A DNA stretch of 45,142 nt from Litorilinea aerophila (GTDB taxonomy: Bacteria > Chloroflexota > Anaerolineae > Caldilineales > Caldilineaceae). The notes under the pieces are model-generated. The model saw only the letters and a list, made by a program, of their open reading frames with translations, was not told the origin of the DNA and did not search any database. Where the stretch lies: contig CAMDQF010000009.1 of the NCBI GenBank assembly GCA_945905745.1, forward strand, positions 1 to 45,142. The letters run 5' to 3'. The position numbers and the translations under genes were made by a program. Every line of letters begins with the position of its first letter. Position 1 is the first letter of the stretch. Shown here in pieces: positions 15,281 through 23,379 of the stretch.

Positions 15281-16174
15281 ATGAAACGTGCCGTATCCAT
15301 CAGCCTGGGCAGCAGCAAACGGGACAAGCGGGTCGAGACGAAACTGCTCGGCCAGCCGATTATCCTGGAACGGATCGGAACCGACGGTGACCAGAAGAAG
15401 ATGCGCCAACTCTTTCAGGAGATGGACGGCAAAGTGGATGCCTTTGGCTTTGGCGGCGCGGACCTGAGCCTGGAAGTAGACGGGCGGGACTATCCTCTCT
15501 ATTCGGTGGCAAAGTTGGTGGATGGGGTGAAGACGCCGGTGGTGGATGGGGGTGGTGTGCGAGCCGTTGTGGAACGGCAGACCGCCCGCCACCTGGCGAC
15601 ACTCCTCCCGCAGATTCAGCCCAAACGGGTGCTTTTTTGTGTGGGTGTGGGCCGCTATCACATGGCCCGGGGCTTTCTGGACGCAGGCTACGACGTGCGC
15701 TTCGGCGATCTGGCCTTCGGGCTGGAAGTGCCCATCTTCTTGCACAGCCTCGCTGCCCTGCACCGCTTCGCCCGCATCCTCCTGCCCATCATGGGCCGGG
15801 TTCCCTTTGAATGGCTCTACCCCACGGGCGACAAACAGAACGAAATCAAACCCAAATACCACGACCAGTTCGCCTGGGCCACTGTCGTCGCCGACGATTT
15901 TCTCTACGTCAAGAAGAATCTGCCCGAACGGATGGACGGCAAAATTATCGTCACCAACACCACCACGCCCGAAGACATCGAACTCCTGCGGGCGCGGGGG
16001 GTCAGCCACCTCGTCACCAGCACCCCGCGGCTGGATGGGCGCAGCTTTGGCACAAATATGATGGAAGCCGCCCTGGTGGCGCTGTCGGGCAAGAAGCGCC
16101 CCCTCTCCACCTACGAAATCGCCGAGATGCTGGGTGAAGCGGATATGCTGCCGACGGTGCTGGCTCTCTCCTAA
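15281..16174 (+). CDS. Quinate 5-dehydrogenase-like protein
   Basis: 297 aa with GGAGG seven bases before the ATG. The N-terminus (MKRAVSISLGSSKRDKRVE) and the block DAFGFGGADLSLEVDGRDY match a small family that databases label quinate 5-dehydrogenase. I see no classical glycine-rich NAD motif, although CVGVGRYHMARGF could hold part of one. The label is therefore weak, and I treat it as a conserved enzyme of unknown reaction. It seems soluble. It lies 120 bases behind the oxoamine synthase and just before the DUF983 gene, likely in one transcript. Confidence 0.65.
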   Translation: MKRAVSISLGSSKRDKRVETKLLGQPIILERIGTDGDQKKMRQLFQEMDGKVDAFGFGGADLSLEVDGRDYPLYSVAKLVDGVKTPVVDGGGVRAVVERQTARHLATLLPQIQPKRVLFCVGVGRYHMARGFLDAGYDVRFGDLAFGLEVPIFLHSLAALHRFARILLPIMGRVPFEWLYPTGDKQNEIKPKYHDQFAWATVVADDFLYVKKNLPERMDGKIIVTNTTTPEDIELLRARGVSHLVTSTPRLDGRSFGTNMMEAALVALSGKKRPLSTYEIAEMLGEADMLPTVLALS

Positions 16175-16198
16175 ACTAAAAAACACGGATAATACGGA

Positions 16199-16540
16199 TT
16201 GAACGGGTTTACACGGATTCTGCCTGTCCTGCTCTGCCGCTGCCCCCGCTGCCTGCGCGGACCCATCTTTGCTGGGCTGGTCAGGATGCACAAAAGCTGC
16301 CCGGTCTGCCACGCCCGCTACGAGCGGGAGCAGGGCTATTTTATGAACTCCATCTTCGTCGGCTACCTCATCAGCTTTGTGCTGGTGATTCCGGTAATCG
16401 CTCTGCTGGTCTATCTTCGTCCCTCTCCAGTCCAATTTACCCTGGGCATCGCCGTCGCCTACGCCTTCATCGCACCCATCACCTTCCGTTACGCGCGGGT
16501 GATCTGGATGCACATGGACGAGATGATGGACCCGAGGTGA
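16199..16540 (+). CDS. DUF983 zinc-ribbon membrane protein
   Basis: 113 aa. The best start is a TTG at 16199; the only in-frame ATGs come after the first Cys pair, which the family needs. Two cysteine pairs (CRCPRC near 14-19 and CPVC near 36-39) form a probable zinc ribbon. Two hydrophobic helices follow (about 50-72 and 78-96). The start lies in a CACGGATAATACGGATTG-type repeat sequence, so the first residues are uncertain. Function unknown; the family is common in Chloroflexota and Alphaproteobacteria. Confidence 0.72.
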   Translation: MNGFTRILPVLLCRCPRCLRGPIFAGLVRMHKSCPVCHARYEREQGYFMNSIFVGYLISFVLVIPVIALLVYLRPSPVQFTLGIAVAYAFIAPITFRYARVIWMHMDEMMDPR

Positions 16541-16626
16541 GCAGTAATCAGTAACCAGTCACCAGTTATCAGTCGCTGACATCGGCACAACCCAACTGGT
16601 AACTGATAACTGTTCACCGTTCACTG
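16541..16626. repeat. Stutter hairpin, CAGTAACCAGT word
   Basis: Words such as CAGTAATCAGTAACCAGT run on the left arm (16543-16575). The complement AACTGGTAACTGATAACTG follows at 16594-16612. It starts directly after the DUF983 stop codon. Confidence 0.6.
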
Positions 16627-16652
16627 ACTCCCGCCCAAAAGGAACCCCGCCC

Positions 16653-18044
16653 ATGCCACTCACACTTCTCCACAACGCCACCACCCTCGTCACGATGGAC
16701 GCCCAACGCCGGGAGATTGCCGATGGCGCGCTGATCATCGACGGGAGCGAGATTCTCTGGGTGGGTCGCAGCGAAGAATTGCCCATCCGCTTTGCCGCCG
16801 AGGTGAGACAACACATTGACGCCCGGGGCAAGTTGGTGCTCCCCGGCTTTGTCAACACCCACCACCACTTCTACCAGACACTGACACGGGTCATCCCCGG
16901 CGCCCAGGACGCGGTCCTCTTCGACTGGCTCAAAACGCTTTATCCCATCTGGGCAGAACTCACACCGACGGATGTACAGATCAGCACCCAACTGGCCCTG
17001 ACCGAACTCTTGCTGAGCGGGTGTACGACCAGCAGCGATCACCACTACCTGTGGCCCAACGGCTCCCGGCTGGACGATCAGTTCGAGGCCGCGGAACGGG
17101 TGGGGGTACGTTTTCACGGCGCGCGGGGGTCCATGAGTCTGGGCGAAAGTGCGGGCGGTCTGCCCCCGGATCGGGTGACAGAGAAGGAATATGCCATTCT
17201 ACACGACTGCCGCCGGGTAGTGGAGAGCTTCCACAATCCTCGCCGTTTTTCTATGCGCCGGGTGGTGATTGCGCCGTGCAGCCCCTTTAGCGTCACCCCG
17301 GAGCTGATGCGGGAGAGTGCAGCCCTGGCCCGCTCCTTTGGCCCCCGCATGAACGTCCACCTGCACACCCACCTGGCCGAAACCCAGGACGAGGAGGCCT
17401 TCTGTCTGGAAAAATTCGGCCATCGCCCCGGCGACTACGCACAAGAGCTTGGCTGGACCGGCGATGACGTATGGCACGCCCACTGTGTTCACATCAACCG
17501 TTCGGAGATCGAGAACTTCGCCGCGACCCACACCGGTGTGGCCCACTGCCCCACCAGCAACATGCGCCTGGCCAGCGGCATTGCGCCGGTGCGGGCTATG
17601 CGGGATGCGGGCGTGCCTGTCGGTCTGGGTGTGGATGGCAGCGCCTCCAACGACGGCAGCCATCTGCTGGCTGAGGTGCGCCAGACCCTTCTACTGCAAC
17701 GGGTGCTGGGCAACCCCAAAGCGATGACCGCCCGCGAGGCCCTGGAAATTGCCACTCTCGGCGGTGCGGCTGTACTGGGCCGGGACGACATCGGCTCCCT
17801 CGCGCCAGGGATGGCTGCCGACATCATCGCCTTCGATCTCAACGCCCTCACCTATGCGGGTGGCGCAGTCCACGACCCGGTGGCTGCGTTGGTCTTCTGT
17901 CAACCCCAGGCGGTGGATATGGCGATTGTCAACGGACGGGTGCTGGTGGAAAATGGCCTGCCCCGCAACGTCGATCTGCCCACCCTGACCGACGCCCACA
18001 ACCGGGCCGCGCGGGCACTGCTGGTGCGGGCGGGGAAGATGTGA
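16653..18044 (+). CDS. 8-oxoguanine deaminase (amidohydrolase)
   Basis: 463 aa. It belongs to the amidohydrolase superfamily branch that deaminates 8-oxoguanine to urate, close to TrzN/guanine deaminases. Metal ligands are visible: HxH-type NTHHHFYQ (His70-72), HLHTHLAETQDE, HAHCVHIN, and the late Asp in VDGSASND. The SSDHHYLWP block fits the 8-oxoguanine deaminases that I recall. It should be cytoplasmic with one zinc ion. Its role would be clearing oxidised purines. It precedes the ANKH-like transporter gene, with repeat DNA between them. Other substrates (guanine, hydroxyatrazine-like) cannot be excluded from sequence alone. Confidence 0.85.
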   Translation: MPLTLLHNATTLVTMDAQRREIADGALIIDGSEILWVGRSEELPIRFAAEVRQHIDARGKLVLPGFVNTHHHFYQTLTRVIPGAQDAVLFDWLKTLYPIWAELTPTDVQISTQLALTELLLSGCTTSSDHHYLWPNGSRLDDQFEAAERVGVRFHGARGSMSLGESAGGLPPDRVTEKEYAILHDCRRVVESFHNPRRFSMRRVVIAPCSPFSVTPELMRESAALARSFGPRMNVHLHTHLAETQDEEAFCLEKFGHRPGDYAQELGWTGDDVWHAHCVHINRSEIENFAATHTGVAHCPTSNMRLASGIAPVRAMRDAGVPVGLGVDGSASNDGSHLLAEVRQTLLLQRVLGNPKAMTAREALEIATLGGAAVLGRDDIGSLAPGMAADIIAFDLNALTYAGGAVHDPVAALVFCQPQAVDMAIVNGRVLVENGLPRNVDLPTLTDAHNRAARALLVRAGKM

Positions 18045-18198
18045 GAGTAGTGCGTGGTGCGGGACCCAGCAGTGTAAATGACAACGCAAGTCGTCACTAC
18101 CAGTACACGCACCACGCACCCCGCACTTGGATTTTTCTGCGAATTATGCCGGATCGCTCCTTCCTATTCCGCACTCTTCATTCCCCATTCCGAGTTCA
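18045..18198. repeat. Repeat-filled spacer: GCGTGGTGCG hairpin and CATTCCCCATTCC words
   Basis: AGTGCGTGGTGCGGGAC at 18049-18065 faces GTACACGCACCACGCACC at about 18102-18119. The same GTACACGCACCACGCACC string occurs in the MITE at 44838. A second repeat type (CATTCCCCATTCCGAG) lies at 18178-18195. No gene fits here; the upstream ATGs in this frame are within the repeats. Confidence 0.6.
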
Positions 18199-18199
18199 A

Positions 18200-19462
18200 A
18201 TGTACCTTCGCCTCAGCCGCTTTCTCCTACCCCTTGTCCTCACGATCGTCATCCAGGAATTCGGTGGTCAGTTTCTCAGCGCGGGGATGGCCCGCCTGCC
18301 CAATGCCACCGAATCCCTTGCTGCTTATGGGCTGGGCTGGGGACTCGTCGTACTGCTGCTTGCGCCCTTGGCCCAGACCGCGCAGATGAGTCTGGTGCTG
18401 GCTGCCAACCGGCCCGATTTCGGCAAAGCCCTGGGCTTTGTGTTGGCAACAGCCCTGCTCCTCATCGCCCTGCAAATCAGTTTGGTTCTCACCCCCACCG
18501 GCCACTGGATTATCGACGACCTGCACCGCATCGACCCAGCCCTGGGCGATCTGGTGCGGGATGTGCTGCTTTGGACAGTGCCGGTCATTCCGGTCAAAGG
18601 CGTCGCCTGGCTGATGGCTGGGCAGCTAATCCGGGTCAAGCGCACGGCTTTCATCAGCTACGCCACAGGCGCAAGCACAGCAGTGGGGATCGGGCTGGTC
18701 TTTGCCCTGCTGCCGGTGGAAGCGATACGGGCCAATCCCATCTGGTTGCCGATTATCGCCGTGCTGGGGATGGCTGTGATGGAAGCTGTGGTGCTGGTGG
18801 TTGGTTTTCGGCGCTATGTGCGGCTGGAGGAAGGGGAGTCGAGCTCCGGGCTGGGCTATGGGGAGATTCTCAGTTTCGTCTGGCCCCTGGCCTTGACAGT
18901 CGTGATACAAGAGTTCAGCCGCCCGCTGATCAATCTCTTCATTGCCCGCCAGAGCGACGGTGCGCTGGCGCTGGCTGTGCTGGCAGTGGTCTACAGCCTG
19001 AGCCAGTGGCCTTACCGCTGGCAGAACGAGATGAAGAATCTACCCGCAGCCTTCCACAACCAAGACCCGGAGATGGTGACGATACGCCGCTTTATGATCC
19101 TGTGTGGACTGCTCTCCATCAGCATCAGCTTGGCTCTCTTCTGGACGCCCGTGCGCGATCTGCTGCTGGTGGGGCTGATCGGCGTAGAGCCAGCCTTCGC
19201 CAGTCAAGCCTACATCCCCCTTCAATTGTTCGTGGTATTTTCGCCGGTAGTGGCTTTTCGGACTTGGCTGTATGGGCTGGCCTATTGGAAGCGGCGTACC
19301 CGGGTGATGGCCCCCAGCGGTCCCGTGCGGCTGGCTTCGATTCTGCTGGCGCTGGTCCTGTTGCCCCTGACCGGTCTGCACGGCGCGACTCTGGGCGTGG
19401 CGGCACTGCTGGCAGGCTTCACCGGGGAGACGGCGACGGTCTGGTGGGGGATGAGGAGGTAG
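18200..19462 (+). CDS. ANKH-family membrane transporter (progressive ankylosis homologue)
   Basis: 420 aa, ATG at 18200. It has about 10-12 transmembrane segments and resembles the MATE/MOP superfamily in build, but specific blocks match the animal ANKH protein from end to end: RFLLPLVLTIVIQEFG at the N-terminus, SLAAYGLGWGL, IIDDLHRIDPALG, SFVWPLALTVVIQEFSRPL (about 225-243), FWTPVRDLLLVGLIGVEPAF, and [17 protein letters not shown] (394-410). In animals ANKH moves ATP, pyrophosphate or citrate out of cells. The cytosolic C-terminal tail of ANKH is missing. The bacterial substrate is unknown. It follows the 8-oxoguanine deaminase and overlaps the histidine kinase gene tail to tail by 44 bases. 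Confidence 0.85.
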   Translation: MYLRLSRFLLPLVLTIVIQEFGGQFLSAGMARLPNATESLAAYGLGWGLVVLLLAPLAQTAQMSLVLAANRPDFGKALGFVLATALLLIALQISLVLTPTGHWIIDDLHRIDPALGDLVRDVLLWTVPVIPVKGVAWLMAGQLIRVKRTAFISYATGASTAVGIGLVFALLPVEAIRANPIWLPIIAVLGMAVMEAVVLVVGFRRYVRLEEGESSSGLGYGEILSFVWPLALTVVIQEFSRPLINLFIARQSDGALALAVLAVVYSLSQWPYRWQNEMKNLPAAFHNQDPEMVTIRRFMILCGLLSISISLALFWTPVRDLLLVGLIGVEPAFASQAYIPLQLFVVFSPVVAFRTWLYGLAYWKRRTRVMAPSGPVRLASILLALVLLPLTGLHGATLGVAALLAGFTGETATVWWGMRR

Positions 19463-20906
19463 GGGATTGGGGACTGGGGATCGGGGACTGGGGATTGGGT
19501 TTTCCCTGAGATTGCCTATCGCCCGGCAACCAGAAGTAGAAAATAGTTCCTGTTTCCCTGCCCGGCAGTGGACTCTCGGCCCAGATGCGCCCGGCGTGGG
19601 CCTCCACCAGTTGGCGGGCAATGGTCAGCCCCAGCCCGCTGCCTCCAGTCACCCGGCTGCGCGAGCGATCACCCCGGTAGAAGCGGTCAAAGATGTGGGG
19701 CAGGTCTGCCGGGTCGATGCCGGGGCCGCTGTCCTGCACAGAAAAAAGAATGCCTTTCTCCTGCGCGGCGGCTTGCACTACGATTTCCCCCCCGGCCGGT
19801 GTGTGGCGCAGGGCGTTCGAGAGCAGATTCGTCAACACTTGGCCGATCCGTTGAGGATCACCCCAAAGCGGCGGCAGAGCGGCGGCGACGTGCAAAGTCA
19901 GTTGGATTCCAGCTTGCTGGGCGCTGGGCAGCAGAGCCGCCACAATGCGCTCTGCCAGTTCCCCCCCATTGACTTCGGCCACACTCAATGAGAGATGTCC
20001 GGCCTCGGCCTGGGCCAGGGTGCGCAAATCCTCCACCAGACGGCCCAACAGCAGCGTCTCCTCGTGGATTGGGTTCAGTCCTTCGCTCGTCAAAGGAAAG
20101 ATGCCATCCTGCAGGGCCTCCACTGTGCCCTGGATGGCGGTCAACGGCGTGCGCAGTTCGTGGGCCACATCGGCCATCAGATTGCGGCGCAGAGCCTCCT
20201 GGGTTTCCAGAGCGGAAGCCATGCGGTTGAACGCACCCCCCAACTGGCTCAACTCATCCTCGCCCTGGACCGAGACCCGCGCGCTCAAGTCGCCCTGGGC
20301 AATGCGTTGGGATGCGTCGTGCAGGGCAGCGAGGGGGTGGGTGATCTGGCGCACCAGCACAATCGCCAGGGCAAAGGCGACCAGTCCTGCCAATAGACCG
20401 GCAATCAGCGCTGCTCGCGTAACACCCGTGAGCAGATCACTGCTGCCCTCTCCTGCACCAGCCATCGGCTCCCCGTCGATGAGGAGTCGCCCGACTTCCC
20501 GCCCGTCCACACGAATGGACAAGCCCGACACGCCAGCCGGGAGTTGGCTATTCTGCCCGCGTCTGCCGATACGTGCCAGCACCGCGCCACTCTTGTCCAG
20601 CAGCAGAATCCGGCTGTCGTACATTCCCATCGCGTGGCCCATCACGCCACCCATCATTCCGCCGCTGGAGGCGTGACGCACCACTTGAGGGAAGGCGGCG
20701 TCGATACCCTGCCAACCGCCGTGCTCCTGGTAATAGGCGACCAGATCGTCCTGCAGATGTTCCGGCGTGAACATCTGGTCGTCCACCATAAAGTGGGTAA
20801 AGCGGGTGGCTGTGCCCTGACGGGTGAGCAGAACTGTCACCCCCACACCCAACAGAATGATCAGGGCAAATGCGCCCAACAACTTCACCCACAGGCGCTG
20901 ACTCAT
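19419..20906 (-). CDS. Sensor histidine kinase with Met/His-rich sensor loop
   Basis: 495 aa; the ATG at 20904-20906 overlaps the response regulator stop (ATGA). TM1 is 7-28 and TM2 about 163-186. The extracytoplasmic sensor contains Met84, 85, 89, 93, 95 with His78 and His91 ([18 protein letters not shown]), a composition known from Cu(I)/Ag(I)-binding proteins. Then come HAMP, the H-box with His249 (VAHELRTPL), the N-box [10 protein letters not shown], and G-boxes DSGPGID and GGSGLGL. It phosphorylates the regulator encoded just upstream. The last 30 or so residues are a Pro/Ser tail read from a GGGGATTGGGG-type repeat on the opposite strand, ending inside the convergent ANKH-like gene. Metal sensing is inferred. 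Confidence 0.88.
   Translation of the reverse strand: MSQRLWVKLLGAFALIILLGVGVTVLLTRQGTATRFTHFMVDDQMFTPEHLQDDLVAYYQEHGGWQGIDAAFPQVVRHASSGGMMGGVMGHAMGMYDSRILLLDKSGAVLARIGRRGQNSQLPAGVSGLSIRVDGREVGRLLIDGEPMAGAGEGSSDLLTGVTRAALIAGLLAGLVAFALAIVLVRQITHPLAALHDASQRIAQGDLSARVSVQGEDELSQLGGAFNRMASALETQEALRRNLMADVAHELRTPLTAIQGTVEALQDGIFPLTSEGLNPIHEETLLLGRLVEDLRTLAQAEAGHLSLSVAEVNGGELAERIVAALLPSAQQAGIQLTLHVAAALPPLWGDPQRIGQVLTNLLSNALRHTPAGGEIVVQAAAQEKGILFSVQDSGPGIDPADLPHIFDRFYRGDRSRSRVTGGSGLGLTIARQLVEAHAGRIWAESPLPGRETGTIFYFWLPGDRQSQGKPNPQSPIPSPQSPTSSSPTRPSPSPR
19463..19503. repeat. GGGGATTGGGGACTGGGG stutter repeat read as protein
   Basis: Five near-identical words of 8-9 bases (GGGGATT, GGGGACT, GGGGATC) run along the plus strand. 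On the minus strand they encode the Pro/Gln/Ser tail of the histidine kinase. The same words form a hairpin at 42442-42503. Confidence 0.75.
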
Positions 20907-21637
20907 GCAATGGGCCTTTCATCCACCTGGGGCACAAAGCGGTAGCCAACGCCGTGGACAGTCTCGATAAAGCGGCTATTGCGCCCACCGTCGCCCAGCT
21001 TGCGCCGGATGTTCTTGACGTGGACATCAATCGTGCGCTCGTAGGCCGAGACATCGCCCAACGCATCGTCCAGAGAAATATCGAGCAATTCGCTGCGGGT
21101 GAAGGGTCGTCCGGGGTGGCGCATGAAGTAGAGCATCAGATCGAATTCGGTGGTGGTCAGTTCCACAGTCGCGCCGTCGAGGGTGAGGGTGTAGTAGACC
21201 GGGTCCAGGCGCAGAGGCCCGGAGCGCAGGACCTGGCTGCTTTCGCTCCGGGGCGCGCCTTCCAGGCGGCGCAGGGCAGCCCGCACCCGAGCCACCAGTT
21301 CGCGTGGACTGAAGGGTTTGGTCACGTAGTCGTCCGCGCCCATCTCCAGGCCCACCACCCGGTCGGTCTCCTCCACCCGGGCAGTGAGCATCACAATATA
21401 CAGCCCGGCCAGGGCGGGATCGTCTCCGGAGCGCAGGCGGCGGGTAATCTCCCACCCGTCCAGCCCCGGCAACATTAGGTCCAGCACCAGCAGACTGGGG
21501 CGTTCCCGGCGCACCAGGGCCAGCCCGCTGTTGCCGTCCCCCGCGCTGAAGACCCGGTAACCCGCCTGCTGCAAATAGCCCTCCACCACCCGGCGAATCT
21601 GGGCATCATCTTCGATCACAACGATTGTTTGGCTCAT
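20903..21637 (-). CDS. OmpR/PhoB-family response regulator
   Basis: 244 aa, ATG at 21635-21637 ([11 protein letters not shown]); the longer frame enters a palindrome. The receiver domain has Asp10/Asp11, phospho-acceptor Asp53 (LVLDLMLPG) and Lys in YVTKPFS near 103. The C-terminal winged helix runs from about 140 to 235 ([35 protein letters not shown]). It is the partner of the kinase encoded next, with a four-base stop/start overlap. Targets probably include the Met-rich protein gene 118 bases upstream and perhaps the divergent cytochrome genes. Confidence 0.93.
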   Translation of the reverse strand: MSQTIVVIEDDAQIRRVVEGYLQQAGYRVFSAGDGNSGLALVRRERPSLLVLDLMLPGLDGWEITRRLRSGDDPALAGLYIVMLTARVEETDRVVGLEMGADDYVTKPFSPRELVARVRAALRRLEGAPRSESSQVLRSGPLRLDPVYYTLTLDGATVELTTTEFDLMLYFMRHPGRPFTRSELLDISLDDALGDVSAYERTIDVHVKNIRRKLGDGGRNSRFIETVHGVGYRFVPQVDERPIA

Positions 21638-21673
21638 AAGGATATTATACGACGGTGGATGTATGTAAGTAAA

Positions 21674-21727
21674 CCAATCAACCAATGAACCAGTCAACGC
21701 TCGTTGACTGGTTCATTGGTTGATTGG
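21674..21727. repeat. Perfect 26-bp inverted repeat, 2-base loop
   Basis: Arms 21674-21699 and 21702-21727 match without a mismatch; the words are CCAATCAACCAATGAACC and complement. It lies between the Met-rich protein gene and the response regulator gene, so it may terminate or dampen transcription between them. Related words occur at 30247-30274. Confidence 0.85.
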
Positions 21728-21755
21728 AAATTGCCCTGTCAGTGCAGGTGACAGT

Positions 21756-22178
21756 TTAGTGCCAACTGCCCATCATTCTGCCTGCTCCCCGCTGGAGGCC
21801 GTTCATCATTCCGCCAAACCAGCCAGCGGTCCCACCAGAGCGGCCCATCATCCCGCCATTGCCCATCATCCCGCCATTGCCCATCATCCCGCCGTGGCCT
21901 GTGCCATCACAATTCTCATTGGAAGCCATGCGTTGGAGCATTCGGCCTGTGGCTTCTGCTCCCATCCGTTTGGTCATGCGCTGGATCATCTGCCCATAGG
22001 CTTCCGGTCCCAGCCGTTCCTGCATCTGTTGCAGACGATTCGGTGTGGCAGTGGTCGAGTCAGCAGTGGGTGGATTGGCCGGGTCCGGTGTTTGGGCCTG
22101 GGCTGCGCCCACAATACCGATAAGCAGCAGAGAGATCACCAGTAACGCGACAGCAAACTTCTTTGTTCGACCTGACAT
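21756..22178 (-). CDS. Met/Gly-rich exported protein, possible copper or silver binder
   Basis: 140 aa with AGGAG before the ATG at 22176-22178. The signal peptide is 1-28 (ends AQA). The mature part has 16 Met in about 112 residues. Residues 97-112 carry three GGMMGN-type repeats encoded by an 18-bp tandem repeat. Further MM pairs are at 124-125 and 135-136, and His95 and His140 are additional possible ligands. A helical region (47-85, spaced Met) precedes the repeats. Such Met clusters bind Cu(I) or Ag(I) in known periplasmic proteins. The adjacent kinase has the same kind of cluster in its sensor, so the three genes probably form a metal-response operon. No named family is recognised. Confidence 0.75.
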   Translation of the reverse strand: MSGRTKKFAVALLVISLLLIGIVGAAQAQTPDPANPPTADSTTATPNRLQQMQERLGPEAYGQMIQRMTKRMGAEATGRMLQRMASNENCDGTGHGGMMGNGGMMGNGGMMGRSGGTAGWFGGMMNGLQRGAGRMMGSWH

Positions 22179-22270
22179 TGCACATCTCCTATTCAGAATG
22201 GAGTTGGTGAATGCTGGCAGAAGTTGTGTTCAGCATTCTGTGGTTGTGACTCCAGTATACGGCTCAGTTA

Positions 22271-22292
22271 TGAACAAATTGTGAAGGAAATG
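22271..22292. promoter_or_regulatory. Candidate tandem operator, two contiguous 11-mers
   Basis: TGAACAAATTG (22271-22281) is followed directly by TGAAGGAAATG (22282-22292), identical at 8 of 11 positions. PhoB/OmpR-type regulators bind direct repeats of 11-bp period. The site is in the divergent spacer between the Met-rich gene and the cytochrome genes. Inference only. Confidence 0.35.
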
Positions 22293-22383
22293 CAGGCGAT
22301 AGATGGGCGATTTGAAGGGCGGACAAGGGCTGCGGTATAAATTGTGTTTGCTTGCAAAGCCGCAAAGAGAGGAAGTTACAGCT

Positions 22384-22830
22384 ATGGCGAATCCTATTCG
22401 TCATTCGACACACAAATACGCTCTGATATTCCTATTACTCTTTCTTCTGGGTGGGTGTGGCGGAAGTCCGGCAGCCCAGGAGAATTCGGTCGATCCCAGC
22501 CAACTGGCGACGGGCAAGCGGGTCTACGATGCCAACTGCGCGGCCTGTCACGGCCTTGGCGGGGAAGGTCAGCCTAACTGGAAAGTGCCGGTCAACGGCG
22601 TCTTCCCCGCGCCGCCCCACGACAGCAGCGGCCACACCTGGCACCACCCGGATCAACAATTGCTGGAAATCATCGCCAAGGGTGGCGGAATGCCTAACAG
22701 TGCCATGCCCCCCTATGGCGAGACGCTGACGGAAGCGGAGCGTGAGGCAGTTCTGGTCTACATCAAAACCTTCTGGGGGGTGCGGGAGCAGGAGTTTCAG
22801 GCCCAGATCACACGACAACGGAATGAATAG
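22384..22830 (+). CDS. Cytochrome c lipoprotein, mono-haem
   Basis: 148 aa; ATG at 22384 with AGAGAGGAAG upstream. A lipoprotein signal ends at Cys25 (LLGGC). The haem site CAACH is at 52-56 (DANCAACHGLGGEG). A Met-rich segment (GGGMPNSAMPPYGE) can give the sixth haem ligand. The C-terminus has the usual helix (EREAVLVYIKTFW). It is a membrane-anchored electron carrier outside the cytoplasmic membrane. It lies 19 bases ahead of a second cytochrome gene and diverges from the Met-rich protein operon. Confidence 0.9.
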   Translation: MANPIRHSTHKYALIFLLLFLLGGCGGSPAAQENSVDPSQLATGKRVYDANCAACHGLGGEGQPNWKVPVNGVFPAPPHDSSGHTWHHPDQQLLEIIAKGGGMPNSAMPPYGETLTEAEREAVLVYIKTFWGVREQEFQAQITRQRNE

Positions 22831-22849
22831 AAGAAAGAGAGAGAAGAGT

Positions 22850-23338
22850 ATGAAACTACGGTTGATTGGTCCCCTTTTTCTGGTGATGTTTGTCCTGGCG
22901 GCCTGCGCTGGGGCGGCGGCAGACAGCCATATGGCCGAAGCGAGCGACCACGCGGCCACGGGCAGCCACACCCAGGACCCCACTCACGCAGCCGGCGAGC
23001 ATAGCGCAGCCGGTCACGGCATCTCCGCAGAGGCCGCGGCTGTGCCCAATCCAGTCCCTGTGAGCGAGGCGTCGGTGGCGGCGGGGCAGGCGACCTATAC
23101 CCAATACTGCGCGGCCTGTCACGGGCCGGAGGGCATGGGAGACGGACCCGCCGCGGCGGCGTTGGAGCCGAAACCGGCCAACTTCAGCGAGGCCCACGTC
23201 CAAGAGTTGTCCGACGGCGCGATCTTTTACGTCATCACCCACGGGCGGGAAGGGACGGCAATGGTTGCCTGGGAGCTAATTTTGAGCGAGGAGCAGCGCT
23301 GGGAAGTCGTCAACTTCCTGCGCACCTTTGACCCGTAG
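22850..23338 (+). CDS. Cytochrome c lipoprotein with His-rich N-terminal segment
   Basis: 162 aa, ATG at 22850. The lipobox Cys is Cys19 (VLAAC). Residues 27-56 are a flexible segment with six His, a possible metal-binding arm. The haem motif CAACH is at 87-91, and YVITHGREGTAMVAW holds the likely axial Met. It is co-transcribed with the preceding cytochrome. The TAG stop is the start of a GTAGGACGGACTGGCAATCC repeat. Copper or nickel binding by the His-rich arm is possible but unproven. Confidence 0.88.
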   Translation: MKLRLIGPLFLVMFVLAACAGAAADSHMAEASDHAATGSHTQDPTHAAGEHSAAGHGISAEAAAVPNPVPVSEASVAAGQATYTQYCAACHGPEGMGDGPAAAALEPKPANFSEAHVQELSDGAIFYVITHGREGTAMVAWELILSEEQRWEVVNFLRTFDP

Positions 23339-23379
23339 GACGGACTGGCAATCCGCCCACCGCGGCGACTCCGCTATGG

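Noticed and set aside
15002-16513. 503-codon minus-strand frame opposite the quinate-dehydrogenase-like and DUF983 genes
   Set aside because: It is a high-GC shadow of well-supported plus-strand genes and has His/Gln/Asp-rich composition without any family motif.
18041-18199. N-terminal extension of 53 residues on the ANKH-like protein
   Set aside because: It is encoded by repeat DNA; the ATG at 18200 gives the N-terminus expected from the ANKH alignment.
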